Assembly: GCA_017848115.1 (NCBI GenBank)
Contig: JAGAKZ010000031.1
Location: 86,700-150,699 of the forward strand
DNA length: 64,000 nt
Origin: Oscillospiraceae bacterium
GTDB lineage: Bacteria; Bacillota; Clostridia; Oscillospirales; Ruminococcaceae
Reading direction: 5' to 3'
The first letter of the stretch is position 1, and every line of letters begins with the position of its first letter. Both the position numbers and the translations under genes were made by a program. The notes below the pieces were generated by a model that saw nothing but the letters and a program-made list of their open reading frames with translations, did no database searches and had not been told where the DNA came from. Shown here piece by piece: positions 19,141 through 28,334 of the stretch.

Positions 19141-21069
19141 TTATTTTTCATTACGCTTATGATCAAAACCTGTTTTTTTCTTGACTTCAATTTTATTTTT
19201 GATCATACGTTCATCGGCTGTAATTATAAATTCGTTGAGAGATTCTATCTTATCAGCGTCATCTATGGCATATCCCATACTTACTATGACAGGATATTTT
19301 ACATCACTTCTGTTATTTCTCTTTGCAAGATATTTATTTACTTCTTTTATACATTCTTCCACGTCTTCACCGCTTATATCACCGACTATGATCTTCAGAT
19401 ATTCGTCACCGCCCATACGGAAGTTTCTTTCCTTTAAGGCTTTCGGACAAGTCGAGTATGATATTGCCTTGCCTGCTGTACATATAGCATCGTCACCTGC
19501 ATAATGCCCGAATACGTCATTTATGTATTTAAGGCAGTTAAGATCTGCCATAATCACCGCAAATTTTCGTTTTTCCGCTACAGCATCATCAAGTAATTCT
19601 TTAGAATACATATTAAAACCATTTCTGTTGTACAGACCTGTCATAGAATCAATAACTGCATTTTTCTCCATTGCAGAATACAAAAATTTTATCTCCATAA
19701 ATCTCCTTTGCGACTCAAGAGCAAGCTGAAAATTTCTCAACCAGAACTTATGCACAAGGCCGTCTATTATGTAGCCGTTTCCATAAGATAAAACTATATA
19801 TCCATAGCTCCTTTTCTTTGTGAAAACAGGAAAAAAATAAAATACAGTAGGTTTCTTTGATTCTTTCCAGAGTGCAGGCGACATCTCAGAAACATGAAAC
19901 GTTCTCTCAAAGTCAACTGATCTTGCGTATTCATCACCATCTACTCTGTCGCTTTCATAAATCAGATGAATCGTTTCAGTAAGTTTTGAATTATCCTGCG
20001 ATTTGTCCCAGCCTTCACACAAACATACATTCATATGCTCAAAAGGCTTTATAAACATCGTATACCAGTCCATTTTCCAGAAGAAATCATTAAATCCGTC
20101 CACTTCATGCAAATGTTCAGACATTTTATTATAAGGTGAAAAAAATCCGCCGGATTCTTCAAATATATCGAGAACTGCACCGAGCATCATTTTTGAACTT
20201 TCGTCCACACAACCACAGCTGTATGATATATTTTTGCTCGCATCACACTCTACATAGTATGTATCTTTCTTATATTCTTTCCCTCTTGCTATTTCGCATA
20301 TCATTTCCACGGCTCTGTATCCGACGGTTGCCGTATCTTTTCCCATTCCTGTAATGTATGACAGTTTTGGATCATTTTCACAGTACCCTGTAACAAGTAT
20401 GTCTCCAGGAACACTATATCCAAGGCTTTTTAGTGCCTCGCAGACACTATGCGCCATTCTGTCACTTGCACATGCTATAGCCTGCGGAAGACCTTTCTGA
20501 CTTTCAAGTAGCTGTTGTACAAATTCTCCGCCTTTATTATACCAGAAGTCACCGTAAAAAATCCTGTCCTCAGTGACATTAAGCCCTAGGTCACGCATTG
20601 CGTCACGATAACTCTGGAGTCGCATCTCTGCATGAGGATGATCTTTTATTCCTGTCATATAAGCTATATCACGACAGCCATGTTCGTAGTACAGATGATT
20701 TATAGATTCACGCACAACTCTGTCATCTGATCCGATAAGATTTATAAAGCCTTCTTTTTCAACATCGACACATATCACAGGACAACCTGCATTTCTGCAA
20801 CGTTCTGTTATCTTATCTATACCTGCAAATGATATCATATCCGGAGCGTATACAATACCATATAATTTATCAAAATCAGGTATATAATATACCTGCTCTT
20901 CCGTCTCACTATACTCCTCGAAACAACTGTTGTTAGTAGCAGTACAAAAAACCGCAACATTCATATTTTCTTCAAAAGCTTTATCACGAACCCCTTTTAT
21001 AAGCCTCTGCTGACATTTTCCGTCCGGCTCTGCTGTAATGACAGCTATACACTTTCTTTGTTCCAACAT
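19141..21069 (-). CDS. LacI-like sensor fused to a GGDEF diguanylate cyclase
   Basis: 642 residues, no signal peptide and no membrane segment, so cytosolic. Residues about 1-270 look like the periplasmic-binding-protein-like sugar-sensor fold of LacI-type regulators without a DNA-binding helix-turn-helix (IAVITAEPDGK start, CPVICVDVEKEGFINLIGSDD, RDIAYMTGIKDHPHAEMRLQSYRDAM, GDILVTGYCEND). About 280-465 is an unrecognised linker domain. About 470-640 is the GGDEF domain with DSMTGLYNRNGF and active-site FRMGGDEYL (GGDEY). The RxxD product-inhibition site is not seen at its normal place. It should make cyclic di-GMP in response to a small ligand, perhaps a sugar; ligand and output are not visible. 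Confidence 0.88.
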   Translation of the reverse strand: MLEQRKCIAVITAEPDGKCQQRLIKGVRDKAFEENMNVAVFCTATNNSCFEEYSETEEQVYYIPDFDKLYGIVYAPDMISFAGIDKITERCRNAGCPVICVDVEKEGFINLIGSDDRVVRESINHLYYEHGCRDIAYMTGIKDHPHAEMRLQSYRDAMRDLGLNVTEDRIFYGDFWYNKGGEFVQQLLESQKGLPQAIACASDRMAHSVCEALKSLGYSVPGDILVTGYCENDPKLSYITGMGKDTATVGYRAVEMICEIARGKEYKKDTYYVECDASKNISYSCGCVDESSKMMLGAVLDIFEESGGFFSPYNKMSEHLHEVDGFNDFFWKMDWYTMFIKPFEHMNVCLCEGWDKSQDNSKLTETIHLIYESDRVDGDEYARSVDFERTFHVSEMSPALWKESKKPTVFYFFPVFTKKRSYGYIVLSYGNGYIIDGLVHKFWLRNFQLALESQRRFMEIKFLYSAMEKNAVIDSMTGLYNRNGFNMYSKELLDDAVAEKRKFAVIMADLNCLKYINDVFGHYAGDDAICTAGKAISYSTCPKALKERNFRMGGDEYLKIIVGDISGEDVEECIKEVNKYLAKRNNRSDVKYPVIVSMGYAIDDADKIESLNEFIITADERMIKNKIEVKKKTGFDHKRNEK

Positions 21070-21107
21070 ACAACCCTCCCATCATAATTATATCAACTAT
21101 TATATTA

Positions 21108-21136
21108 ATTATATCATTTATTTATAATTGTGTCAA
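21108..21136 (-). promoter_or_regulatory. Perfect sigma-A promoter of the GGDEF gene
   Basis: TTGACA (21136-21131), 17-nt spacer, TATAAT (21113-21108) on the minus strand. The predicted start leaves a short leader (about 30 nt) with GGGAGG before the ATG. Confidence 0.85.
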
Positions 21137-21266
21137 TAAAGAATGTTCCATTTTATATGATATAAACAAAAAAATTAAAGATTATAAACGAGTATTACAA
21201 AACATTTTTCATTTATCTGAAAATTCACTCCATATTTTTTACCTGTTTCACACCACATTACGCCCC

Positions 21267-21295
21267 TTGTTTTTAGCCAAAAAATATGTTATTCT
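21267..21295 (+). promoter_or_regulatory. Likely promoter of the dnaD-dnaC pair
   Basis: TTGTTT (21267-21272), 17-nt spacer, TATTCT (21290-21295), about 43 bp before the ATG at 21338. It matches consensus only partly. Confidence 0.45.
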
Positions 21296-21337
21296 TATTT
21301 TATGGATTTTTTAAAATGACTTTATTTTTTTGGAGAA

Positions 21338-22372
21338 ATGAATATGGATTACTTCTTAAATGCAGGCCCGTGGGGGTCTATATTTGCCGTACCAAATGCC
21401 GTTGTTGACAACTATATAAAACTTGCATCGGGAAATGCAGTAAAAGTACTGCTCTACATACTCAGAAACAACGGAAAGCAAATCAACATCTCTGAAATAT
21501 GCACCGCTATAAATATAAACGAAGATGATGTAAAAGACGCTTTTAACTTCTGGCAGGAAGTCGGTATCCTCGGCACTCTTACTAACGAAAAGAAAGAAAA
21601 TAAATCAGACATACAAGTTCAGTCCCCTGCTCCTGTTACCGAAAAAACAGAAAAACAGGAAATAAAGGAAAAAACGGAAGAAGCACAAAAAACACCACCA
21701 AAACAAGCCCCTGTAAAACTTTCAAGCTCAACTTTTAACATACTGCCGTCAGAAATAGAAAAAATGAAAAACGAATCAAAAGAAATTAAAAATCTGCTTG
21801 AAGTAGCACAAAGTTGTCTTGGTGGAATGATAAACAACACCATGACACGTTCACTTATATGGCAACACGAATACTTAGGGCTTAATATTGATGTAATACT
21901 TATGCTTCTCACATACTGTTCATCAGTTCAGAAAGCAAATATTGCCTACATAGAAACTATAGCAATAGACTGGTATAAAAATGATATCAACACTCTTGAA
22001 AAAGCACAGAATGAAATCGAACGCATTTCAAAAGTAAACACTTTCAATCGTGAAGTATACAAATCATTCGGACTCACAAGAGAGCCTACTGAAAATCAGA
22101 AGAAATTTTTTGACCAGTGGCGTATGAAAGGCTACAGCACCGACCTTATCAACTTTGCCTGCGAAAAAATGATAGACACAGGAAAAAAACTTACTGTAAA
22201 CTATGTAAACGGAATACTTGAAAACTGGCGTAAAAAAGGAATTACCACACTTGAACAGGCTCAGCAGGAAAACAAAAATTTCAAAAAGAAGCCTGAATCC
22301 CAGTATGACGTTTCCGAATTTACAAAAGATCTCGCCATTACGCTCACCGAAAATACAAATAAAGGAATCTAA
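21338..22372 (+). CDS. DnaD-domain replication initiation protein
   Basis: 344 residues. The N-terminal part (about 1-90) resembles the winged-helix DDBH1 half; there is a charged Lys/Glu/Pro linker (about 90-145), then a DDBH2/DnaD fold (about 155-225, WQHEYLGLNIDVILMLLTYC) and a second helical repeat with LTREPTENQKKFFDQWRMKGYS near 250. C-terminal motif NYVNGILENWRKKGITTLEQA matches the YxxxILxxW signature of DnaD domains. It would help load the replicative helicase. It lies 5 bp before the AAA+ loader gene, so the two are likely partners. Confidence 0.88.
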   Translation: MNMDYFLNAGPWGSIFAVPNAVVDNYIKLASGNAVKVLLYILRNNGKQINISEICTAININEDDVKDAFNFWQEVGILGTLTNEKKENKSDIQVQSPAPVTEKTEKQEIKEKTEEAQKTPPKQAPVKLSSSTFNILPSEIEKMKNESKEIKNLLEVAQSCLGGMINNTMTRSLIWQHEYLGLNIDVILMLLTYCSSVQKANIAYIETIAIDWYKNDINTLEKAQNEIERISKVNTFNREVYKSFGLTREPTENQKKFFDQWRMKGYSTDLINFACEKMIDTGKKLTVNYVNGILENWRKKGITTLEQAQQENKNFKKKPESQYDVSEFTKDLAITLTENTNKGI

Positions 22373-22377
22373 TACAA

Positions 22378-23385
22378 ATGAATAAAAATATATTTGCCAG
22401 AGCATCAGAAATGATGAATACACGCCGTCTTTCAGCTATAGCCGAAAATGACAGACGAAACGCCGAAATAGAACAGAAAATCCCCGAAATAGCAGAAATA
22501 AACCGTATACTTTCTACTACAGGAATAAATCTCATCAAAATTATACGCAAAGGCGAAGATATCCAGCAAAAAATAAAAAGTCTTGAAAATCAGAACAGAC
22601 AAGCACAGGAAATGATAGCCTCTCTCCTTGTCAGAAACGGATATCCGCATGACTACCTTGAACTCAGATACAATTGCGAAAAATGCAGTGACACAGGATA
22701 TCACAACGGAAAAATGTGTAACTGCTTTGAAGAACTTATCGGAAAAATATCTGTAGACCAATTAAATGCGTCTTCACGCATTACACTCTGCAGTTTTGAT
22801 TCTTTTGATCTTTCGTACTATAAAAATATAATTTCTGAGGAAAACGAAAACTGCTTTGTTACCATGTCAAAAAATCTCGAATACTGCAAGCAGTACGCAA
22901 ATACATTTTCTCAAGATTCAAAAAATCTTCTTATGTACGGAAATCCGGGTCTTGGCAAAACACATCTCTCACTTGCGATAGCAGAACAACTTCTTAACAA
23001 GGGAGTAAACGTTCTTTACGACTCTACTGTAAACTTTCTTATAAAAATAGAAAAAGAACATTTCGGACGTATCGAAACAGACATAGACACATATGAAACT
23101 GTTGTAAATGCAGACCTTCTGATACTCGATGACCTTGGCACAGAAAATACAACTGATTTTTACAGGTCAACTCTCTACAACATACTCAATACCCGTATAA
23201 ACAAAGGAATCCCTACCATCGTAAGCACAAACCTTACACCTGATGAGATATCTGCAAAGTATGAACCGCGTATCACCTCAAGAATAGTCCTCACTTATAC
23301 ACATCTTAAATTTATAGGCAAGGACATACGTGGTATAAAATCATCGCAGGAAGCCAAAAATTACAGAGCCAATAATACATTTTAA
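22378..23385 (+). CDS. DnaC/DnaI-like helicase loader ATPase
   Basis: 335 residues. N-terminal zinc-type segment CEKCSDTGYHNGKMCNC (about 100-117), as in DnaI. The AAA+ core has Walker A GNPGLGKTHLSLAI near 185, Walker B LLILDDLGTE near 245 and sensor STNLTPDEI. DnaI/DnaC-type proteins load the DnaB-type helicase on the origin or at restart sites. It is the second gene of the dnaD-like pair. Confidence 0.92.
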   Translation: MNKNIFARASEMMNTRRLSAIAENDRRNAEIEQKIPEIAEINRILSTTGINLIKIIRKGEDIQQKIKSLENQNRQAQEMIASLLVRNGYPHDYLELRYNCEKCSDTGYHNGKMCNCFEELIGKISVDQLNASSRITLCSFDSFDLSYYKNIISEENENCFVTMSKNLEYCKQYANTFSQDSKNLLMYGNPGLGKTHLSLAIAEQLLNKGVNVLYDSTVNFLIKIEKEHFGRIETDIDTYETVVNADLLILDDLGTENTTDFYRSTLYNILNTRINKGIPTIVSTNLTPDEISAKYEPRITSRIVLTYTHLKFIGKDIRGIKSSQEAKNYRANNTF

Positions 23386-23414
23386 CCTTTTATACCGATA
23401 AACTGAAAAAGCCC

Positions 23415-23443
23415 TTGACATTATCATGGGTTTGTGCTACTAT
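23415..23443 (+). promoter_or_regulatory. Sigma-A promoter of tyrS
   Basis: TTGACA (23415-23420), 17-nt spacer, TACTAT (23438-23443), 48 bp before the tyrS ATG. The leader is short and leaves no room for a T-box. Confidence 0.8.
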
Positions 23444-23491
23444 TTTAATGTTATTGACGAAAGTTTTTATTATTTTGGAGGAAGAATTTTT

Positions 23492-24709
23492 ATGACATTA
23501 TTTGAAGAACTTAAAAGAAGAGGTCTTCTTGCACAGCTTACTGATGAAGATGAAATCAAAAATCTTATAAATGAAGGAAAAGCTACTTTTTATATCGGAT
23601 TTGACCCTACAGCTGATTCTCTCCATGTAGGACACTTTATGGCTCTCTGTCTTATGAAAAGACTTCAGATGGCAGGAAACAAGCCAATAGTTCTTATCGG
23701 TGGCGGTACTGCAATGATCGGAGACCCTTCCGGTAAAACAGATATGAGAAAAATGATGACAAAAGAAACTATCGACCACAACGTTGAATGTTTCAAAAAA
23801 CAGATGAGCAACTTTATCGACTTTTCGGAAGACAAGGCTATCGTTGTAAACAACGGTGACTGGTTACTTGACCTCAACTATGTAGATGTACTTCGTGAAG
23901 TAGGTGCATGCTTCTCAGTAAACAAGATGCTTACTTTTGAATGTTACAAGCAGAGAATGGAAAGAGGTCTTACTTTCCTCGAATTTAACTACATGATAAT
24001 GCAGAGTTATGACTTCTATATGCTTTACCAGAAGTACGGCTGTAATATGCAGTTCGGAGGAGATGACCAGTGGGCAAATATGCTCGGCGGTACAGAGCTT
24101 ATCAGAAAGAAACTCGGAAAAGACGCACACGCAATGACTATTACACTTCTTCTCAACTCAGAAGGTAAGAAGATGGGTAAAACAGAAAAGGGTGCTGTAT
24201 GGCTTGATCCTGCAAAGACAAGCCCGTATGACTTCTACCAGTACTGGAGAAATGTAAGTGATGCTGACGTTATCAAGTGCCTTAAGATGCTCACTTTTGT
24301 TCCTGTTGAAGAAATAGAAGAAATGGAAAAAACTATGGAAGGCGCTCAGTTCAACAAAGCAAAGGAACTTCTTGCTTATGAACTTACAAAACTTGTTCAC
24401 GGCAAAGAAGAAGCGGATAAGGCTGACGCAGCAGCAAAGGCTGTATTCTCAGGAAGCGGTAACAGTGCTGATATGCCAACAACAACACTTGGCGAAGAAG
24501 ACCTCACAAACGGCGAGATCGGTGTTCTCACACTTATGGTAAAGACAGGACTTGCTACTTCAAACGGTGACGCAAGAAGAACAGTTACTCAGGGTGGTCT
24601 TTCAGTAAACGATCAGAAAGTAACTGATCCGTCAGCCCTTATAAAGATCGATGGTGATGTTATCCTCAAAAAAGGTAAGAAAACATTCCACAAGGTTGTA
24701 AAAGGATAA
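23492..24709 (+). CDS. tyrS: Tyrosyl-tRNA synthetase
   Basis: 405 residues from the ATG at 23492, which has GGAGGAAG before it; an in-frame ATG 66 nt upstream lies inside the promoter and is rejected. Class I motifs: HIGH as HVGHF near 48-52 and KMSKS as KKMGKT near 230. The C-terminal S4 domain has TVTQGGLSVNDQKV. It charges tRNA-Tyr. The gene has its own promoter and terminator. Confidence 0.97.
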   Translation: MTLFEELKRRGLLAQLTDEDEIKNLINEGKATFYIGFDPTADSLHVGHFMALCLMKRLQMAGNKPIVLIGGGTAMIGDPSGKTDMRKMMTKETIDHNVECFKKQMSNFIDFSEDKAIVVNNGDWLLDLNYVDVLREVGACFSVNKMLTFECYKQRMERGLTFLEFNYMIMQSYDFYMLYQKYGCNMQFGGDDQWANMLGGTELIRKKLGKDAHAMTITLLLNSEGKKMGKTEKGAVWLDPAKTSPYDFYQYWRNVSDADVIKCLKMLTFVPVEEIEEMEKTMEGAQFNKAKELLAYELTKLVHGKEEADKADAAAKAVFSGSGNSADMPTTTLGEEDLTNGEIGVLTLMVKTGLATSNGDARRTVTQGGLSVNDQKVTDPSALIKIDGDVILKKGKKTFHKVVKG

Positions 24710-24731
24710 AAACTTTTTATATGTACAAAAG

Positions 24732-24764
24732 CAAGGCCTTCACTATGAGGGTCTTGTTTTTATA
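24732..24764 (+). terminator. Terminator of tyrS
   Basis: CAAGGCCTTCA pairs with TGAGGGTCTTG across a 3-nt loop (with two G-U pairs), followed by TTTTTAT. Confidence 0.82.
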
Positions 24765-24811
24765 AAGCAGAAAAATCATCACAACATTTATTTTCAAAGG
24801 AGAATTTGCTG

Positions 24812-26527
24812 ATGAAAAGTTTACTAAAATATTTTGACGGATATAAAAAATACCTCTTTCTCGGCCCTTTCTTTAAACTGCTCGAAGCGATATTTGAGCT
24901 GATAGTTCCTCTGGTAACCGCTAAGATCATTGACACAGGTATCGGAAACAATGACAAGGATTATATAATAAAAATGGGCGGAATCATGATACTCCTCGGA
25001 ATATCGGGACTTGCTTTTGCCCTCACATGCCAGTTTTTTGCTGCTAAATGTGCATACGGATATGCAACGTCACTCAGAAAATCTCTTTACAAACATATAA
25101 ATACTCTCTCCCATGCAGAAATAAACAAACTCGGTGCATCGACACTGATAACACGACTTACAAATGATACAAATGCTGTACAGACCGGTGTAAATATGGG
25201 CATACGACTTGCTACTCGTTCTCCTTTTCTGATTATCGGTGCTGTCATAATGGCTGTATCAATAGACCTGAAACTCTCGCTTATACTCATTGGTGCCGCT
25301 CCAATAATAGCTTTTATCGTATACAAAGTAATGTCAAAATCTATTCCGATGTATAAGCAGAATCAGAAAAGACTCGACAAAGTATCGCTTCTTACAAGCG
25401 AAAATCTTGAAGGAACCCGTGTTATAAGAGCATTTTCAAGACAAAAAGAAGAAATAGACGAATTTTCCTCAACAGCGGATGATCTGAGCAAACACGCTGT
25501 CATAGTAAGCAAAATATCCGCAGTTTTAAACCCTGCAAACTTTATGATACTTAATCTTGCCGCCGCATTGATAATATGGTTTGGCGGAATACGAGTAGAT
25601 ACAGGCAGTCTGACACAAGGTGAAATAACTGCCCTGATAAACTACATGACACAGATCTCACTTTCACTCGTTGTACTTGCAAATCTTATCGTATTTTTCA
25701 ACAAAGCCGCAGCAGGCGCTAACCGTATAACTGAAATTTTCAATATAAACTCCTCACTTACTGACGGAAAGGAAGATATCGTTGCGACAGGTGACACTGT
25801 ACTTGAATTTTCCGATGTATCATTCAGATATCCCGACGCTTCGGAAGAATCTGTAAGCAATATATCATTTACACTAAAAAAAGGAGAAACTCTTGGAATT
25901 ATCGGTGGTACAGGCAGTGGTAAAACTACTATAGCAAATATCATTCCAAGATTTTTTGATGTAACAAGCGGAGAAATAAAAATCTATGGAAAAAATATAA
26001 AAGAATACAAGATAAGCAGTATTCGTAAAATGATCGCTTCTGTTCCTCAGAAGGTATCCGTTATTTCGGGAACAGTAGCCGAAAATATAAGAATGGGAAA
26101 CAAATCTGCAACAGATGACGAAGTGATAGATGCACTTAAAACCGCTCAGGCATACGAATTTATAGAAAAGCTTCCTGACAAAATAAATGCACCTGTACTC
26201 CAGGGCGGAAAAAACTTTTCGGGCGGACAGAAACAGCGTCTTACGATTGCCAGAGCCATTGCCGCCAAACCTAAGATACTTATACTTGATGACAGTACAA
26301 GCGCACTTGATATGACAACTGACTTAAATCTCAGAAGAGCTATTGCAGACCTTCCCGAAAATCCGGTTGTCATAATGATATCCCAGCGTGCCACTTCACT
26401 GAAAAATGCAGATAAGATCCTCGTTCTTGAGGACGGTAAAGCAGTAGGATTTGGTACTCACGATTATCTCTGCGAAAACTGCGAAGTCTACAGCGAAATA
26501 GTTGAAATACAGAAAGCCGGTGAATAA
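24812..26527 (+). CDS. Heterodimeric ABC exporter subunit, degenerate NBD
   Basis: 571 residues from the ATG at 24812 (AAAGGAG 8 nt before; the in-frame TTG at 24806 is too near it). N-terminal six-helix transmembrane domain (about 10-310), C-terminal ATPase (about 330-570). Walker A GIIGGTGSGKTT, signature NFSGGQKQR, Walker B LILDDSTSALD. The residue after Walker B is Asp, not the catalytic Glu, marking the non-hydrolysing site typical of one subunit of BmrCD/LmrCD/TM287-288-type exporters. Its partner starts 3 bp downstream and has the canonical Glu. Confidence 0.92.
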   Translation: MKSLLKYFDGYKKYLFLGPFFKLLEAIFELIVPLVTAKIIDTGIGNNDKDYIIKMGGIMILLGISGLAFALTCQFFAAKCAYGYATSLRKSLYKHINTLSHAEINKLGASTLITRLTNDTNAVQTGVNMGIRLATRSPFLIIGAVIMAVSIDLKLSLILIGAAPIIAFIVYKVMSKSIPMYKQNQKRLDKVSLLTSENLEGTRVIRAFSRQKEEIDEFSSTADDLSKHAVIVSKISAVLNPANFMILNLAAALIIWFGGIRVDTGSLTQGEITALINYMTQISLSLVVLANLIVFFNKAAAGANRITEIFNINSSLTDGKEDIVATGDTVLEFSDVSFRYPDASEESVSNISFTLKKGETLGIIGGTGSGKTTIANIIPRFFDVTSGEIKIYGKNIKEYKISSIRKMIASVPQKVSVISGTVAENIRMGNKSATDDEVIDALKTAQAYEFIEKLPDKINAPVLQGGKNFSGGQKQRLTIARAIAAKPKILILDDSTSALDMTTDLNLRRAIADLPENPVVIMISQRATSLKNADKILVLEDGKAVGFGTHDYLCENCEVYSEIVEIQKAGE

Positions 26528-26530
26528 AAT

Positions 26531-28255
26531 ATGGATATACTAAAGAAAATCTTCTCTTACACAAAAAAATACAGCAAAGACCTTGCTGTTACAATAATCT
26601 TTGCTGTTATCGGTGTAGCCGGTTCACTTATAACACCTATCCTTACAGGTAAAGCTATAGACTATATCATTGGAAAGGGAAATGTTGACTTTAAGTCAGT
26701 TTCAAAAACACTCATATTTTTATGTCTTGCAGTAATAATAAGTGCATTTTCACAATGGATCATGACAAGAAGTACAAATCGTCTCTCATATCTCACTTCA
26801 TGCGATATACGAAAAGATTTCTTTGTAAAGCTTAATAAAGTACCTATAAGCTTTATTGACAAACATTCAAAAGGTGACCTTATCAGCCGTGCAACAAATG
26901 ATATAGAAACTGTCTCAGACGCTCTTACACAGTGTTTTACACAGTTTTTTACCGGTATAATAACCATTCTCGGAACACTCATTCTGATGCTGATAATAGA
27001 TGTCAAGATAGCTCTCATAGTTATTCTTCTTACCCCACTCTCTCTTGTAGCCGCTGCAGGTGTAGCAAAAGCTTCACATAAGGCATTTACCGAACAATCC
27101 GAAATAAGAGGAAAACTTTCGGGATTTACAGATGAGATGATAAAAAACCAGTCAATAGTAAAAGCTTTTTCATACGAAGATGACGCACAGGAATACTTTG
27201 ATAAGCTCAACTCACAGTACAGAGCAAGCGGTTTTAAGGCAACATTTTTCTCATCTGTTTCAAATCCGCTCACAAGATTTATAAACGGAATAATCTATGC
27301 CTTTGTAGCAATGTACGGTGCAAGCAGAGTTATAAACGGACACATATCGGTAGGTACTCTTGTAAGTTTTCTGTCATATGCAAATCAGTACACAAAACCC
27401 TTCAATGAGATCTCAGGCGTTATATCAGAACTGCAGAACGCCCTTGCCTGTGCCCGCAGAGTATTTGATGTAATATCAGCTGAAAATGAAAGTGACGACA
27501 GCAAACTTGCTGTAATCGAAAAATCAGACGGTTCTGTACGCTTTGAAAACGTAAGCTTTTCATATGTACCGCAAAAACCTTTGCTTCAGAATATCAACAT
27601 CAGCATAACGCCCGGTCAGCGTATTGCCATAGTCGGACCTACAGGTTGCGGAAAGACAACTCTTATAAATCTTCTGATGAGATTTTACGATACTACTGAC
27701 GGCGATGTAGTGATTTCCGGACATGATGTCAGGGAAGTTCAGAGAAACAGTTTAAGAAGCTGTTTCGGAATGGTACTGCAGGAAACATGGCTTTTCAAAG
27801 GAACGGTATCTGACAATATTTCTTACGGAAAACCTGATACAACAGAAAGTGAAATAATAGAAGCTGCAAAAGCTGCTCATGCACACAGCTTTATAAAAAG
27901 ACTACCTGGCGGATACAACACCATCATAGATGAAAACGGCGGAAACCTTTCACAAGGTCAGAAACAGCTTCTCACCATAGCCCGTATAATGCTCACAAAT
28001 CCCCCTATGCTCATACTTGACGAAGCAACAAGTAACATAGATATCCGTACTGAAGTACAGATCCAGAAAGCTTTTGAAAAACTCATGAAAGGTAAAACCA
28101 GCTTTATCATAGCACACCGACTTTCCACTATAAGAAACACAGACCTTATACTTGTTATGAAAGACGGTAATATAATCGAACAAGGCAACCATAAAGAATT
28201 AATGAAGAAGCAGGGATTTTACTATAATCTTTATGCTTCGGCTTCAAATGCGTAA
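26531..28255 (+). CDS. Heterodimeric ABC exporter subunit, catalytic NBD
   Basis: 574 residues. Transmembrane domain (about 15-320) and ATPase (about 335-574). Walker A VGPTGCGKTTL, Walker B MLILDEATSNID with catalytic Glu, His-switch in IIAHRLSTI. The signature is LSQGQKQ, an SQGQ variant where SGGQ is usual, as seen in the catalytic subunit of such heterodimers. With the subunit before it this forms an exporter, probably for drugs, peptides or lipids; substrate unknown. The operon ends in a strong bidirectional terminator. Confidence 0.92.
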   Translation: MDILKKIFSYTKKYSKDLAVTIIFAVIGVAGSLITPILTGKAIDYIIGKGNVDFKSVSKTLIFLCLAVIISAFSQWIMTRSTNRLSYLTSCDIRKDFFVKLNKVPISFIDKHSKGDLISRATNDIETVSDALTQCFTQFFTGIITILGTLILMLIIDVKIALIVILLTPLSLVAAAGVAKASHKAFTEQSEIRGKLSGFTDEMIKNQSIVKAFSYEDDAQEYFDKLNSQYRASGFKATFFSSVSNPLTRFINGIIYAFVAMYGASRVINGHISVGTLVSFLSYANQYTKPFNEISGVISELQNALACARRVFDVISAENESDDSKLAVIEKSDGSVRFENVSFSYVPQKPLLQNINISITPGQRIAIVGPTGCGKTTLINLLMRFYDTTDGDVVISGHDVREVQRNSLRSCFGMVLQETWLFKGTVSDNISYGKPDTTESEIIEAAKAAHAHSFIKRLPGGYNTIIDENGGNLSQGQKQLLTIARIMLTNPPMLILDEATSNIDIRTEVQIQKAFEKLMKGKTSFIIAHRLSTIRNTDLILVMKDGNIIEQGNHKELMKKQGFYYNLYASASNA

Positions 28256-28283
28256 AGATATCGTGTAAAATAACCTTAACATC

Positions 28284-28323
28284 AAAAAAATGTCCTCCGG
28301 ATTTTCGGAGGACATATTTTTTT
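28284..28323. terminator. Bidirectional terminator between ABC operon and rpoC
   Basis: ATGTCCTCCG (28290-28299) and CGGAGGACAT (28306-28315) form a perfect 10-bp stem, with A-run before and T-run after, so it works for the plus-strand ABC genes and the minus-strand rpoBC operon that converge here. Confidence 0.92.
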
Positions 28324-28334
28324 GATATCTTTTA

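Noticed and set aside
23386-23491. T-box leader before tyrS
   Set aside because: The promoter lies 48 bp before the start, so the leader is too short.
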